Shown here in pieces: positions 49,191 to 62,930 of a DNA stretch of 64,000 nt. Position numbers and translations under genes: made by a program. Every line of letters starts with the position of its first letter. Position 1 is the first letter of the stretch. The notes under the pieces were generated by a model. It was not told the DNA's origin. It worked only from the letters and a program-made list of their open reading frames with translations, and searched no databases. The DNA is from Solea solea (lineage: Eukaryota; Chordata; Actinopteri; Pleuronectiformes; Soleidae), in contig NC_081137.1 in assembly GCF_958295425.1 (NCBI RefSeq), positions 7,866,738-7,930,737 on the forward strand, read 5' to 3'.

Positions 49191-52100
49191 GCCGTGGACT
49201 CGGTTCGGCCATGTGACGGCTACGCTGCAAGCGCCCAAGAGCACTCAATAGGGTTTTGTGCCTTTCTCTCGGCATTCCCACTGCACGCTTCCCTATTATT
49301 TCACTTGTTAACTAAATGAACTGCATAATGTAGTCTATTCTTGTCGGCCCCACCCACGCCGCAAGAGGCGGCACTGCCCATTCTCCCTTTTATCATCACT
49401 CTCATTTTATCATAGAGCGCAGCTTAGATTTGCGAGAGAAAACGTTTCTCTCACATTCAGAGAGAGACACTTCATCTATTCACGTTTTGTTTTGGACACC
49501 GAGGAGCCAGGTCTGACTGTGCAACACCTAATACGTCTGCATAACCGAGCCAAGAGGGAGAAGATGCTCGTGGAGACGTTCAGAGAAGTGCAACACTTTA
49601 AAAACTTTAAAAAAAAAAACTTTTTAAAACTTTTTACACTTGAATTAGTAAAATAGAAACTTCATTCGCATTGTTTCTCTTTTAATAAAAGCTCTGCTCC
49701 GGCTTATTATAGCTTCATGTTCTAAATAAACACGAGCAATCATTGTAGATTCTTATTAGTGCAGTTGTGGAACTGATGTGGATAAATGAAGCTGTAACAG
49801 TGACCGCATACATACAACAAGAATTGACCATAAGGCATTGACATCAACAGTTATCGGTCATCGTTGCAACACTTCTTGTCGTGTTGTTGTCGTCCAGTGT
49901 TTGCGCGTTCCACGCACCGTGGACACCTGTGTGTGACAACTTCACTGTGGAGCGCGAACACAAGCGCAACAGCTGAATGTAAAGTTTACGCGTTTCCATT
50001 TTAAGGTTAATGTGTCATTTTCTGGGGACAAGTCATCGCCTGGAGGCAGCAGCGCTGTTAAAGAGCAGTGATTAATTCCTTTGCTCGGGCCCCTGCAGAG
50101 TCCGGGGGGGAAAGAATATGTAAAAATAACCAGGTTTTCACTCTGCGGCCCTTATTGAATGTCATTGTGGAGGGTTTTCAATGAGAGAGAAAGAGAGTCG
50201 AATTAAAGTGTGTGACAGCGGCGGATAGACGCAACAAAGGCGACTCTGTCATAGAGGAGCCCAGTGCGCGGCGCGTGAAGCCCCCGCCTCGCGCTCTGAT
50301 TGAATTAAGTAATAGGAAAACATTTTCTTTCACTTTAAGGCTTTTTGAACAAGGTCTTCAAAGCGACGGGAGCCGTTAGTAAATAGTGGAATGTGATTTC
50401 TCTTCCACCCCGAGTTTTCTTTCATTTCGTCTCTATAAAGCAGATAAACACAAAAGTCTTTAAAATGAAGGATAAATATGACATAAATGGAGCCGTGGCC
50501 TCTCGCAGTGACACTGACGTTAAATCAAAAAACCCCTCACAATGTCACTGCACAACCTGCGTGGATTCATATTTCACGTGGATTCGTTTAATCACAGACA
50601 GAATCATCTGTCATCGCCATCTAACACAAAGTGTTACTTTCAGCTCCAAAACGTGTCCATATACCACGGTGTGACGCTATCACTGTTCTCCATATAAAAG
50701 AGGCTTCACACCACATAACCTCCTGGAATTAGACTCCAGCTATTAAAGCATATACGCGCAAATTAGGAGCAGTAAAACCCTTTTAACGAGATCGAGTCAT
50801 TCAAATAAAAACACTGCTCTCTCTACCAGAGCCTTTGAATGTCCTGCCCGGACTCGGACATCACATCGTCGGTCTGTCCACAGTTGCTGAAACCTGTAAT
50901 CACAAAGAGTTAAAGGAAAGTTAAAGCCATTTCCAATTAGGGCCAAATACGCTCTTGAATAGTGTCAAATATAATCCACTTTTAAATGTTCATTTTAAGT
51001 GTACTTCATTCTTAATTTTTTTTACAATAAACTCACCCCCAATTAGGATCTAAGTTGCAAACACATTTGAAGCTTTTATATCGTGAAGAGTTTGTCAAGA
51101 TGATCTGAATAAATGTGTGATTTTTTTTTTTTTTATCTGCACAGGCGCAAATAAAAATCTGGCGCTGTACTGTTTTACAGCGGCAGATCGCCCGTGTGCT
51201 GCGCCAGCTTGATGTACTGCTCGACATAAAGATGTTATCAAAGGCCCTAATTTTCAAATTATGTACAGCAGTCACCCCGTGGATAGGAATAGAGGTTTCG
51301 TGGGTCGTCACGCAGGGAGGCTCATCCTAATTTGCAATCTCAACTGGAGACTGACAAATAGTTTTGACCTCCCTCTGGAGGCGCGGGCCAGAAGTGCAAA
51401 GAATCCCATTCCCCATAATGATAAAAAATCATCAAGGGAAATAGTCTCCTCACATTATAACAACTCTACCACCCTTCTCCCCCACTTTAGTTTCCAATAT
51501 TGCTCTTTTTTCCCACTTTAGTTTTCAGCTTAAAAAACAAAAATGCACATGGCCACTTATGTGCTTCATCACATGCATATGTGTTTTTCCCTGGGACTAA
51601 TCATCGAGCTCAGCTTCAGTAACTAACATACAGCTGTGAGTTGGCAAAGCGTCTTTGCATTAATGTTTGATATGGTGGGGAAACACTGACCCTGAAATAG
51701 TAAATTATTTATAAGATATTAAGTTTGAACAATTGCCATCACTCACATTCATCCCCGATGATCACACTGACCAGTGCCTGCTGTGCTGCTGGAGAAGCAC
51801 ATTTTCAGGAGCTTTTACGCAATTATACCCAAAGATCTCGTGCCTGATGACATAAAGAGAGCAGTCTGTTTATGGAGATGTAGTCAATATCTCCTTTTCT
51901 TTTTGGGATGAATTATTCATAGTTTAAGACACTTTCCCCCCTCACTTAATATGTACACACACTTAAACACCCACACATCTCTAATACAAATGATGGTTTT
52001 AGCTGACAGTGTAACAGGATTTAAGGTCCCACTGGGGTTTGGCCCAGCCGCGGATGGGCGCTGTGACTGTCGACGTGACACAGAGGGCCGGCTGCCCCTC

Positions 52101-53737
52101 CTAATCTCCCCCCGAGGCAACATCACAGACCACAGATCCTGCTGCACCTCTATGGACACACAAAGGCCTGATTATCATTCATATGCTCACCACAAACACC
52201 AGTCCAATAGATAACAGATGACACATAAGTACCAGCTGAATGGTGCAATATGTTTAGGCTGCAGGAGTCTATAGGGACTAATGAATCCTTAAGAGAGGCT
52301 GACAAAGAGATGCAGTTAGTTGAGGCACAATAACATGACAGATATAAGGCTCAACAGGTGAATTTGGACTCCAGTGAATCTAAGGAGCAATGTGCTAAAT
52401 GATTTCCTTTGTTACAGTCGTAAATGTGGCGAATTAAAGCATCGAAATCTGAGCCCTCTTGTGTGTCGTCATGGTGAAAAGTGACGGATATCATCCAGAG
52501 ATGGGGAGATGAAGAGATGTTTACTGTAAGTGATGGTTTATGTAAAAGTGGCTGCTTAAGTCAACACAGCCTCACAAATTAAAACTCATCACATGGCGAG
52601 ATCCAAAAAAATAACTGCACAAGAAAATGATTTTTGTGTTCTATTGTGTTTGGTTAATGCAGTTTCACTGAGTCAAAGGTGAGAATGTAAAGAAACTCCA
52701 TCTTTATTCAACTTGACTCTCAATGGCGTATTACAGAAGTGATTTATGTTGACTTTGCTTTCTTTGAAAGGCCAAACCGTCGCGACCATATACTGTAGCG
52801 ACTGCATATCACTCTTTGTATGAACCCAATTCACTGCAGAGACCAGACACTCTCATGTTGGCACTGCTAACAATTTCATCTATTATTCCTAATGTGGGTT
52901 CAGAGTTCAGATACATGGAAGTCATTTTGAAAACGCCAGGACAAGAAATTGTATTTGAAAGAATTTACGGTTGGATTTTGTCGTTTTCCCACACGGCTTT
53001 TTTCACAAACAATAGATTTGTGTTAAATGATTTGCAGTATATTTAACTGAATACAAATAAAGCGTATGCTTGATCTTTGAAAGCTTAACAAATCCTCTGC
53101 ATGTGAAGCCTGTTGAAATGTTTCAATTAAAAAAGTCTGCCATACAATTTATACATCTTTTCGCATTTTCAATGGCAGCACAGGACTTTATCTTTATTGT
53201 CAAAGTCTGTCGTTATAATGTTGCCTCCATAATGTCGTTAACAATATAACTTCAGGTGCAAGAAGAGAAGATCTCTAATGAATAAAATAATATATATAGA
53301 AATAATGCACTCCTCAGCTAATGAAAGTGGTGAATATAGATGGGTAGACAACTGTTAAATCTGTTGTGGATTGAGTGACCATTACAGAATGTCGTCATAA
53401 CATCAAGAATGTTTTGTGAATTATTATTATTAAAAAAAATAAAATACATAACTAGATAAAAAATAAAATGTTTTATCTCAGACAACACAGCTCAAGTGTA
53501 ACAGTCAACCTTTCAAATGAAGCACTCTCTAATTCACATTTTCATAACGAATAATCTATGACTGCAAATTCTGAATTGTATGCATTTATGCTGCACTGCA
53601 TAATATGACGCATGCAGAGACAGACAATAATACACCTATTAATCCAATATCAGGCATAACAACAGCTGGTTTTAGGGTTAAATTAAGGTCTAATCTAGTA
53701 TCTAATATAATATAAGATTAAGATTAAGTTTTATTTT

Positions 53738-53980
53738 ATGTTCAATCCTGTTTACATCTCAAGCCCATACTGTATATATTCTGGTAATTTGTTGTCTATA
53801 ATGCACATTCCAATTTTAACTTTTTATAGTCTTATTCTTATTATTAAATTAAATACAAAATTGTACTTTATCATATGTGGAAATGCATGTTTTATTACTT
53901 ATTACCTATATTTTTTCTGCCTTTGCTGTTGTGACAATGTAAAGGTCTATCTTATCTAATCTCTTATCTTATAAGGGTAA
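53738..53980 (+). mobile_element. LINE 3'-end remnant
   Basis: The stretch ends TTGCTGTTGTGACAATGTAA, then AGGTCTATCTTATCTAATC and further TCTTAT units. This is the kind of 3' tail left by fish L2/Rex-type LINE insertions. No reverse transcriptase part remains. Confidence 0.45.
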
Positions 53981-54026
53981 AGGGCTATGCATTATGTCGA
54001 TGAGTGTCCTCTCTAAAATAGCTCTA

Positions 54027-54030
<4 letters not shown>

Positions 54031-54063
<33 letters not shown>
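54031..54063. repeat. (TG)n microsatellite
   Basis: Sixteen uninterrupted TG units, seen directly. Confidence 0.95.
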
Positions 54064-54066
<3 letters not shown>

Positions 54067-54116
54067 TACAGGAATGTCAAGCAGGTAAAATTGTTTTCAC
54101 AAAAAAAAAAAGCAAA

Positions 54117-54151
54117 TCACAGCACAGACTTTTCTGAAGTCTGTGCTGTGA
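54117..54151. repeat. Perfect 15-bp inverted repeat
   Basis: Arm TCACAGCACAGACTT (54117-54131) and its exact complement (54137-54151) flank a TTCTG loop. No T-run or gene boundary accompanies it. Confidence 0.9.
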
Positions 54152-54499
54152 CCAAAAATTCACGATGAACAAGAAAATAATAACACGCAGAGAGCTGATA
54201 TAACTGGAATTATTTTATTTCTGATGACCAATTTGCTTGTGTTTCTCTTGATTCCTTTATTTTCATTTTTGCCTCTGTCCGCTGTGTAAAGCTGCTCTGA
54301 TGTGGTCGAGTCCAGGTCAAGTGCTGCAGCTATTGTCTGTCTCCACACTGACCGTCTCAGTGACTGAACACTCGGACAACGCTGTATATAACCAATGAAT
54401 CGCAATAATCAGACACTAAAAAAAATAATATAAAGGTCCAAAATAACTGTAATTTGTTTGGAGATGGTTGTTTTTCTTTTTCAATATATATATACAGTA

Positions 54500-54522
54500 T
54501 GTGTGTGTGTGTGTGTGTGTGT
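54500..54522. repeat. (GT)n microsatellite
   Basis: Eleven GT units after a short TA tract, seen directly. Confidence 0.9.
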
Positions 54523-54789
54523 CACCTAAGGTGCAATTTGAGGCAAGCGGATCTGTAAACAATTTATCCACATATGAAAAACATTTACATTGTAAAATAC
54601 AAATGTCACATTCAAAGATTAGATGAAGGATGCGTTCAAGTGTATCTAAGAGTCTTGTCTGTCCTTAATGGCTCTCATAATGTGTTTTACATGAACAATA
54701 TTAACACAGCTCTAATTTAAAGAAAAAACATCACACTGCAATTGGTGTTCATTCATTTTCTTTGATTATTGGTAATTTAGTATAAAATC

Positions 54790-55600
54790 TGAATTCACAC
54801 TGGAGCAGAAAAGTCACGGCGCGGGCCCACGGCCTGTGTTTGACAAGAATAAATGAGAAAATAATGCAAACCTGATAGTCTGGCCTCTCTAATGAGCCCA
54901 TTTACATCTAAATGTGGTGCTGTGATGGGAACTAAAACGGCCGAGTATGTCTTCCCCTGAGAAGGTAGGACTCCAGAATAAGAAAAATGAACGGCCTTCA
55001 TTCTCACCGAGAAAACATTTAGGATTTGTGGCATTTTTGATGTAAAAAGGTTGAACCCGTGCTCACTGTTCCCTCATGAGAGAAAATCATTTTCCTCAGA
55101 ATATTGTTGGAAAAACTCCGGAGCCATTAGAGGTCTAAATATCTTTGGATGATTTCAAATTCCCTTTTGATGTAAATCCATTGGTTCTGCTATAGATATG
55201 TCTCAAACTTCGCCTTTGACTCCATTCATATAAAAGCTTTGAAATGCTCTTCAAAAGGGTTTGTTACCCTGCGGAGGTCAGTAGGCTATTACGTATGGCT
55301 GACTCACATTTTTCCAAATCAGCAGACTTTTGGCCGAGAAATAACAGGTCAAACCAATGAATTTAATGAACTCTCCCAAACACAATGAAAGCCTCTTGCC
55401 ATTTGAACCCCAATAAAGGGATATGGGCAGGTCAGCAAGCCCTTTCAAGGGGTTTGTACACAAATGTGACAGAATGCAGTCGCTTCAGTGTCTGCGCTGA
55501 CAAGTTGTTCAAAGTAGTGGGGATGTCAGTGATATTGCCTCCGTCCACACTGCCCCCTTTGTTCCCCCATTTTGTCGTGAAACAGTCCCGCAAGTACAAA
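54790..55600. promoter_or_regulatory. Candidate conserved non-coding block upstream of gsx1
   Basis: Long complex DNA with no ORF. It has TCF/SOX-like CTTTGTTC and repeated CTTTGAA motifs, plus AATTTAATGAA and TCTAATGAG homeodomain-type sites. It resembles developmental enhancer DNA in texture only. Confidence 0.3.
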
Positions 55601-58600
55601 AGCCGAAGAATGCGAGGCGTCTTTTGCGATGTTCTGTTTGCTCCAGTTCTCTCTGCTGCTGAGCGACACGCAGGAGAGTTTATTGTGGAGAAAACAAAGC
55701 AGAAGTTTTCGGCGGAGAACAACCTCTGATGGCGAGTCGCTTCTCCTCCCTCCTTTTCAACGTTTCACTTTTCCTGCTCCTCCCCTCATTCACTCTCTCA
55801 GATTTTTCATTTTTTTCTCCAGGCTCTGATGTTTCCAGTGTCTCTTCAATGGTTGATTTGAAAAGGAGGGAAGGACAACAGCTGAGTTGTCTATCGTTTT
55901 GGGGTTTGCACACGGATCTGCATCAAGGAACTGCAGCTGCCCCCCCTTGTTTGGGACACAGTGCAGAGAAAACATTTTTAAGCATATGGCATTTGTGTGT
56001 TAACTTAATTGAGCCAATTGGAGGCCCATGGGAAACCACAGAGGGGGGTAAGGGTTAGGGTGGAGGGAGGTCAGAGAGTTAGAGCAGCATGGTGGGGGGA
56101 GAGAGACCCTCTAGAAACAACTTCTGGAACTATTAGTGACTTCATGGTTACCTCATTCTCAGCGTGTTTGTCCAAACAACAGGATGAGGAGGAGTCTCGG
56201 GAGTTAAGACATAAAGAAAGCACAGACTGTGATTCCTCAAAGTTTATGGTTTTCTCATTAATGACCTCCTGTGGTTCGGCCCATTTCCTCCCCATTCATC
56301 TCACATTAGCCCCTTCTCTGAAGTCACCATTGTTTTGGAATTGTTTTAAAGTGTTTGACTGACAGGGCAAGTTTCACAGGGTTTTGATTTTATATCTTTT
56401 TTTTATTTATTTTAATGTAAAGAAAGTAATTAAGAAAATGGAATGTGAATGTTTGACATGTTGTATTATTATTATTATTTTAAATGTTTCGGGCTACATT
56501 TAGTGTTTCCTGGGTGAGAGCAACACTCTCAGAGCAATGAATGAGACATATAGAGACATTTGCATGAGTAAGACCAGACCCTCTGTATGATTTTCATAAC
56601 CCAATATCCCCTTTTCTTCTCAATTTTCTATTGCCGGCATTGTCATTTGGAGTCATCTTTTGTTTGTCACTCCCCCCCTCCTATACTAATGACCTCTGCA
56701 GGGGCTTTTTTTAACTCAATCTTGCACTCTGCTTTTGAAGAAACTGGGAATATATGGCTCAGCCTCAACTTTCCCTCAAGAGTTATGACGTTAGTGATGT
56801 GAAAAGAGGTTTAAGGCTAATTCGATGTCTATCTATGACCATATCTGTGAGGGTCGGCGCGATGACGGGTCACTGCCCATCTCACAGGGTTCCCCAGTTT
56901 TCTGCAGATGCGCTCTATTGAGGAGGCGACACGCGGCGGGACGCTGCTGGGAGGTAGTTACTATTTCCCCATTACCATAGAAACTAGCACACTGGCTTTC
57001 AGCTGGTCCAGGCCAGGGCTTCTCTGACATCAACTTTCACACTACTCTCAGTCCTGACAAAACCCCGAATGGCTCTCAGCCCTCTGAATAATACCCATTT
57101 GTACCCGGTTCACTTACAAAATGAGCTGCCAACAAAATGCGATGACAGCCTGTCTGCACACATGACACCAAAAAGTAAGGGGGCCTCCTTTTTACACGGG
57201 ATGGGAAAAAAAAAAAAAGACTTGGGCACAGATATGTGAGTGATGCAGTCAAATAAAAACTGTCTAATGTGTGTGTTGTTTGACACTTTTTCATAAGGAT
57301 GGAACCTTATGTTCTGCACTTGATACTTTCTTTTTTACTTTTCATGATTTTCTGGGGTTTCTGTTGGACTCTGTGTTGTGCAGGGATGCAGACTCGACTT
57401 CATTTCATCAAAGCCGTTCAAATTTCGGGGAGAGTCCAACCTTCTTATGCATCACTACAGGAAATGGAGGACGTTGCATCGGGTCTGATTTTATGTCATG
57501 TTATAATCTGTCTGTTCGTTTTGCATAAAAAACAATTAATCCATGAATTATCTTACATGCAATCTACTATATGAATGAAAAAAACAATTTAAAACTAGAA
57601 ATATCAAAATCAATGTTTATCCTATTTAATGGAGAAAACTTGAATTGCTTTAATTCATCATGTTCTCACTCTCCTCATTTCTGCAGCTGCTTGAGTGTCA
57701 GTGCTGCACAGTTAAATTTGGTTTATGGATGTCTGATATGACATGGTATTGGTAATAATTGGGCATTGTGGAAGGTAGAAGGTCAGAGTTCACATTTGAT
57801 CCCCTCACCCCTGGCAGGTGCAGCTCACAGGAGTGAGGGGAGGCGGCCCCTCATCTCTCCCACCTCTTCACGCTGCTCAGCAAGAGAAAGGGAGGAGTGT
57901 AAATGAGTGCTCTCCAGAAAGCCATCACCTGCTCCCTCCACCCGAAAATCCCCAGCAACTCAGCCAGACAGAGATATCCGACAACCCCAGCTCCAATTTC
58001 TCCAACTCTGATTTTTTGAGAGAGGCAGAGAGAGAGAGAGAGATGGGTAAAAGGAGGGAGGAATGGGGGTGGGGGGGGGAGTTAAAACATTTCAACGATC
58101 AGCATCCATGCAGTGATTTTGTTTTTCATGTGTTTTGTTGTTGTGAGTATGAAGCAAAATGTACATTTGTCATGCCTTTAGACGGAACTGAATCAGACTG
58201 GATTGGGCATTGAGTTTGTGCGCACACAGAGCCCAAGGGTGAGGTTGTGTATTGATGGGTGCCCCTCCCAGCTTCTCCCAGATTCCCCCTCTATTGTGAC
58301 TTTGAGTGAATGTATCCTCTTGCTAAGGGCACTGGAATGTGTCTTCTCAACTCATGTGATGGATGGGGCCTTGTTTTGCACTCCTCCGCCCCTCCCTCTG
58401 AATCCCTCTTTCTCTCCCTCAGCCTTTGACTCTTTCATCACATCCTTTTATTCGGCACCAATAAAAGTCAGTGATTCTTAATCAGCTGTTGTGTGGATCT
58501 GAGGGCCGCTGTTATTTTTCATCAGGAGTGTGTCACACATCACCATTCAGCCCCTCCGTCACACAAATTCAGACACTGGCACAGAGGCAGAAGCAGGTGG

Positions 58601-60225
58601 AGATACACCATCAATGAATTATTCAAATGAGACACTGGGCATATCCTTTAAATTTAATTTAAATACGTTGGTTAATGTTGTTTGGTCGGTCACTATTGCT
58701 TTTTATATACAAGGGTGATATACTGTTTAAGCCTCAACTGGCTAAAATGCTACTACTACTACTGCTGCTACTGCCAATGGCATGAAATACACAATAAAAT
58801 CAAGTCGTCAGATGTTAAAACATTGAATCTTTTTCTCATTTTAACAAACAATTCCTAAAAACCAATCATTTTGGTTTTAAAGCCACTGTGATCACATACT
58901 GTGTTATTCTTTTTTTTAAATCACGAGCCTGAAAAATCATTATAACATTGTTTATATGGATTGTAAATAAGACACAAAGCTCCTAAATAAATAGTTATAA
59001 TAGTCTTTTAAACTTGGACTTTTTGTTCAGAATAATGAATCTAAATATTTATTATTGTACACATTTTTCATGATGCCGTTCTGCGTTGTGTTTTTTTAAA
59101 TTAGCCATCCATTCTACGCCACTCCAGTTTTAAATGCACATGTCTATACAAGTCTGTGGTTCTTTGGAGTGGAAGGTTATAGTTATTTATGTATAACACA
59201 CCATCGTATTTCCTTTTTTATGACGCAAAATAGAAAAAAGGACCACATTTAAAGATAAAAACCAGTCACTAATATCCTAATACACTAAAAACAACTGTTT
59301 TTAAGACGCACCACACTTGCGGAAAGAGAAGAGTGTCTCTATTTAAAAAGCATTATTCACCGAGCGTTACATAAAAAGCTTCTCACCGGTGTCGGACCTC
59401 ACAAATGAATCATCAGCTCAGTCATCACGTCAAACAACAATCCTCAGGCACTTAAAGCACTTCAGGACATTTTCCACAATCCAAAAAGACTCAAACACAC
59501 CTAAATGCAGACACAAGGGTCACTTAGATGACTATTAGTGGATTTGCCGTTTAGACACAGAAATATCAACACGAACAGTGATGACCAACAAAAAGCTCCG
59601 GGTTCAGTTCTTGTTAAAAAATCAGGACAAAATCATTTAGAAATCATTATATATACTGTATATGTAGTGATATATAAATCAATACATAATAACAGTAATA
59701 CCAACAGTACATTCCATAGCTCTAATTGTATAATAATAATAATAATTAAAATAAAAAGATATGCAATATACATGTCATTGTCACAGCATATAAAATATCA
59801 GACTTAAGTGATACAGAATATGATCTTAAGTGAAAAATATATTGTGTTTATTTTTGAATAATTTGTCATTTGCATGGGGGCAAGTCAAGGGCTCAGTCAT
59901 GAAAAAAAACAAAAAGGGAACTTTATTCTAAAGGACAATTCTTATTCTTCTATTCTGTCCACCATCATATTCAGGACATTATTAACTCTTCTCATGCAGC
60001 TGAGAAAAGACAGTGTGGAAGACATTTGAAGCTTATAAAATGTGTATTTGGTGAAAATTTAGTACATTTACATGATCATTTCCGTCAATAAGTTTAACAG
60101 TTATGCTCAAATAACATTCTACAAATACAACTCGCTTTGATCTGAGTTCATTGATTTAGAATTGACATCTTTAGAAGGAGCCCACACAACTGCGGGAAAA
60201 ACCCGCCCCAGATTACCTTAGAGCC

Positions 60226-60282
60226 ACGGTTCTCAAACTGTGGTGCAGGTACCACCAGTGGTACGCAAGCTTCCTCTGGTGA
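60226..60282. mobile_element. Fragment of a dispersed fish repeat
   Basis: GGTTCTCAAACTGTGGTGCA followed by GTACCACCAGTGGTACGCA and CTTCCTCTGGTG matches a motif chain I recall from a widespread, probably hAT-like, non-autonomous fish element. Only a fragment is present. Confidence 0.5.
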
Positions 60283-62245
60283 AATTCTGTCTTAGAGAGT
60301 CAAGCCCAATTCACAAAAGTAACATCTCATTGATTAATAAAAATAAATGACCAGAGATAGAAATAAAAAAAAAAAAGTTTGTTGTGGATTATTTGAGTGT
60401 AGGGATCAGAAAGTTCCTTACATCCTTGGAAGCAAGGGAGTGTGTTAGGATCTGCCTAAGATGTCTCTCCTCTTGTTTCCTCTTTCCTGTGATATATCTG
60501 TCTGTCTGCATGAGTGGGTGTGTCTGTGGGTGTGTTTACTTGTCTTTTCTCCTGAAGGCTGGCCCGGAGAAACCCCTTTACCTGGTTTCCCTCCAAATCA
60601 CCTGCTGCAGATTACTCTCATCGCCGCCACTCCTGTTTAACAGCCCAGACCAGCTCACCAGTATTTGCCCTCACCAGTATTTGCCCTCACCAGTAAACCC
60701 TCAGCCTTCACGCTTGCATCCTCAGCTTTTGATCCCAGCCACAGTAACTTATTTCATTTTTTTTCCAGGATCACTTGCCCTTTTTGTCCCTGCCTGCTTT
60801 GATGTTGTTGCTTTACTGTCGCTTGGTTTTAGCCTGACTCCTTTATTTCGCTTTTTAAAATTCAAGATTTTTTTTTATTTTACTTTCATCTAGTTTTTGT
60901 GCCTAGTTTTTGTTTATTTAAAATTATTATTATTATTTACAGAACATTCTGTTTTTCATGGAAAATCCTCTCTCAGGTATCATAATTTCAAATTATATAT
61001 TTTTTTCTAAAAACAATGAATATTTTATGTTAGAGATTTATATGAAGGACGCTGTTTTATTGCTTTAATTTCAATTTATTTATTTAATATTTTGCATCAG
61101 TTTGGCAAATTATTTATGCATTATCAAGCTTATTATAAACCAACACATTTACATTTCATTTTACTTTTATCACACTTTCTATTGGTCTTACCAACACAGA
61201 GACATGAGTTACATATAAATATGAATTAATTTAGATTAAATTAATTAATGCTTAGAAAAAAAACATTGTGTGCAGTGATGTAAAAAACAAGATCACAGTA
61301 TGGATTATTTATTATTTGACACATTTTTTTTTGAAGATTGTGTTAAATTTTCATTCATATTTTTTATCTCCTTTTTTTTCCCTCATATAGCACTTACAAG
61401 AAGCGAGGATCCGAGGCCAGAGTTTTGATTTGTAACCGTTTTGTTTTGGACTCGACTTTGATGTGAGCTGAAAGCTCTTAACAGCCTGTAATTATGTGAA
61501 CAATATGAACTCTTTTCATGGGTTTGCTCTGTTGTCGTGCTCCTCTTCCCCCGCTCATCACAACATTTCTCCGTCTGTCAGTGACATGACGATCGAAAGA
61601 CAGGAGAAACTCTTCGTCTCATCTCCATCTCAACCACAGGGGATATTTTCTTTGTCTTGTTACACGTTAAACATCCGTCTTTGCTAGTTCATTTAAAATT
61701 TAGCTGCTCAGTTTTGGGATAACAAAAAAAATCTATAATTTCCCACATTATTATAATATTTTTCAAAATCAACAGTATTCATAATGATTCACGTTTATGT
61801 TGTTTCTTCCCTCAGTAGCTTTTGGACTATATACGGCTTTGTTTTATAGTAGTGATACAACTGGAATTAATATCCATACATTTATTTTTAATTTCAATTG
61901 TTTTAAATATCATTAGTGAGTTGGCTATTTTTCCATTTTTAATATATATAATATGTTTGACTGAATTTTATATCTTCAAAGATCTGCTTTATCTCTGAAG
62001 GGTTCAAGGTTAAACTAAACATTGTTACATGATTATTGAATATAGTTTCATATTTCAAAACAAACAGTTTTGAAAGTATCTAAACATCACTTGCGTGCAA
62101 TCAGTATAGATTGTACAAGTATACTATAATAGTAAACACAATTATTATAATAAATTATTTACAATTTTGTCATTGAAACCAACTGTTGTAACCTTTCACT
62201 AACGGAATTGATATTTCATCTTCATCAGACACTTGGAAGGCGTGC

Positions 62246-62250
<5 letters not shown>

Positions 62251-62278
<28 letters not shown>
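62251..62278. repeat. (TG)n microsatellite
   Basis: Fourteen TG units followed by CACACGTGTG, seen directly. Confidence 0.95.
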
Positions 62279-62469
62279 CACACGTGTGTTCTTCTGTGTG
62301 TGTGAAGGAGGGTGTGTATCAGGCAAAAGTCTAAATGTGCATATTTTAATCAGCCCTGGTCTAACCTTGAAGCACAGAAACATGGCCGAGGCATTAAAAA
62401 CATAAAAGGGAAAAGGGCAGTAATGAATTTAGAGGAAAATGGACATTAATGGTATTAGCATTACTCATG

Positions 62470-62930
62470 TTCCATATAACAAATTATTGGAAATTTGACA
62501 AGCACACCAAATTATCTCCTCATGCCTGACGGGAGTGTGGTTAAGTCCTCTCTACCTGCTGAGGAAAGACAATTTCTGCTCATTTTACTATTTTTAACAA
62601 TAGAACCAACCCATTAAGACAAATTAATGTCATTATCAAGTCTCTATGAAAATGACAAATACCACCGTTTCGAGCAGCTTTAGAGGCTATTGACAATAAT
62701 GAAATTCGCTGTACAGGTACTGAAAAGAAACACTCCAAGTAATTATTTTCTAGTAGCTTGTTTGTCTGCCATCCGTTCATTTGCTTTCAGCTCAATTATC
62801 TGACTCTGTGAGCATGTGGAGGCGCATAGTGCTCTGCGGCCCACAGAGCGAGGGCCCTAATTGGGCAATTACTGTTCTGTTTCGGGGCTTTTAGCTCCAC
62901 TGGAGAGTGGAGGGAGACTGCGGTGTGTAA
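62470..62930. promoter_or_regulatory. Candidate enhancer block rich in homeodomain sites
   Basis: A complex block with many ATTA/TAAT cores and an inverted homeodomain pair, TAATTGGGCAATTA, at 62858-62871 inside a GC-richer core (62800-62930). No ORF. Regulatory role is inferred from texture and motif density. Confidence 0.35.

Noticed and set aside
48670..49281. 203-aa ORF overlapping gsx1 exon 1 in another frame
   Set aside because: It is a shadow of the GC-rich gsx1 coding exon and promoter, with no recognisable domain.
55385..56362. Overlapping ORFs of 80-117 aa
   Set aside because: They lack homology, splice signals and consistent codon use; the region reads as non-coding.
57299..57574. 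91-aa ORF with a hydrophobic start
   Set aside because: No family resemblance, no splice context and no conserved motif. Taken as chance in T-rich DNA.
60540..60900. Possible retroelement LTR or leader (CACCTGCTGCAGATTACTC and later T-rich stretch)
   Set aside because: It resembles fish Gypsy-type LTR sequence only loosely. No terminal repeats, primer site or coding part were found, so no feature is claimed. A small tandem repeat (CACCAGTATTTGCCCT, two copies near 60657-60690) is present.
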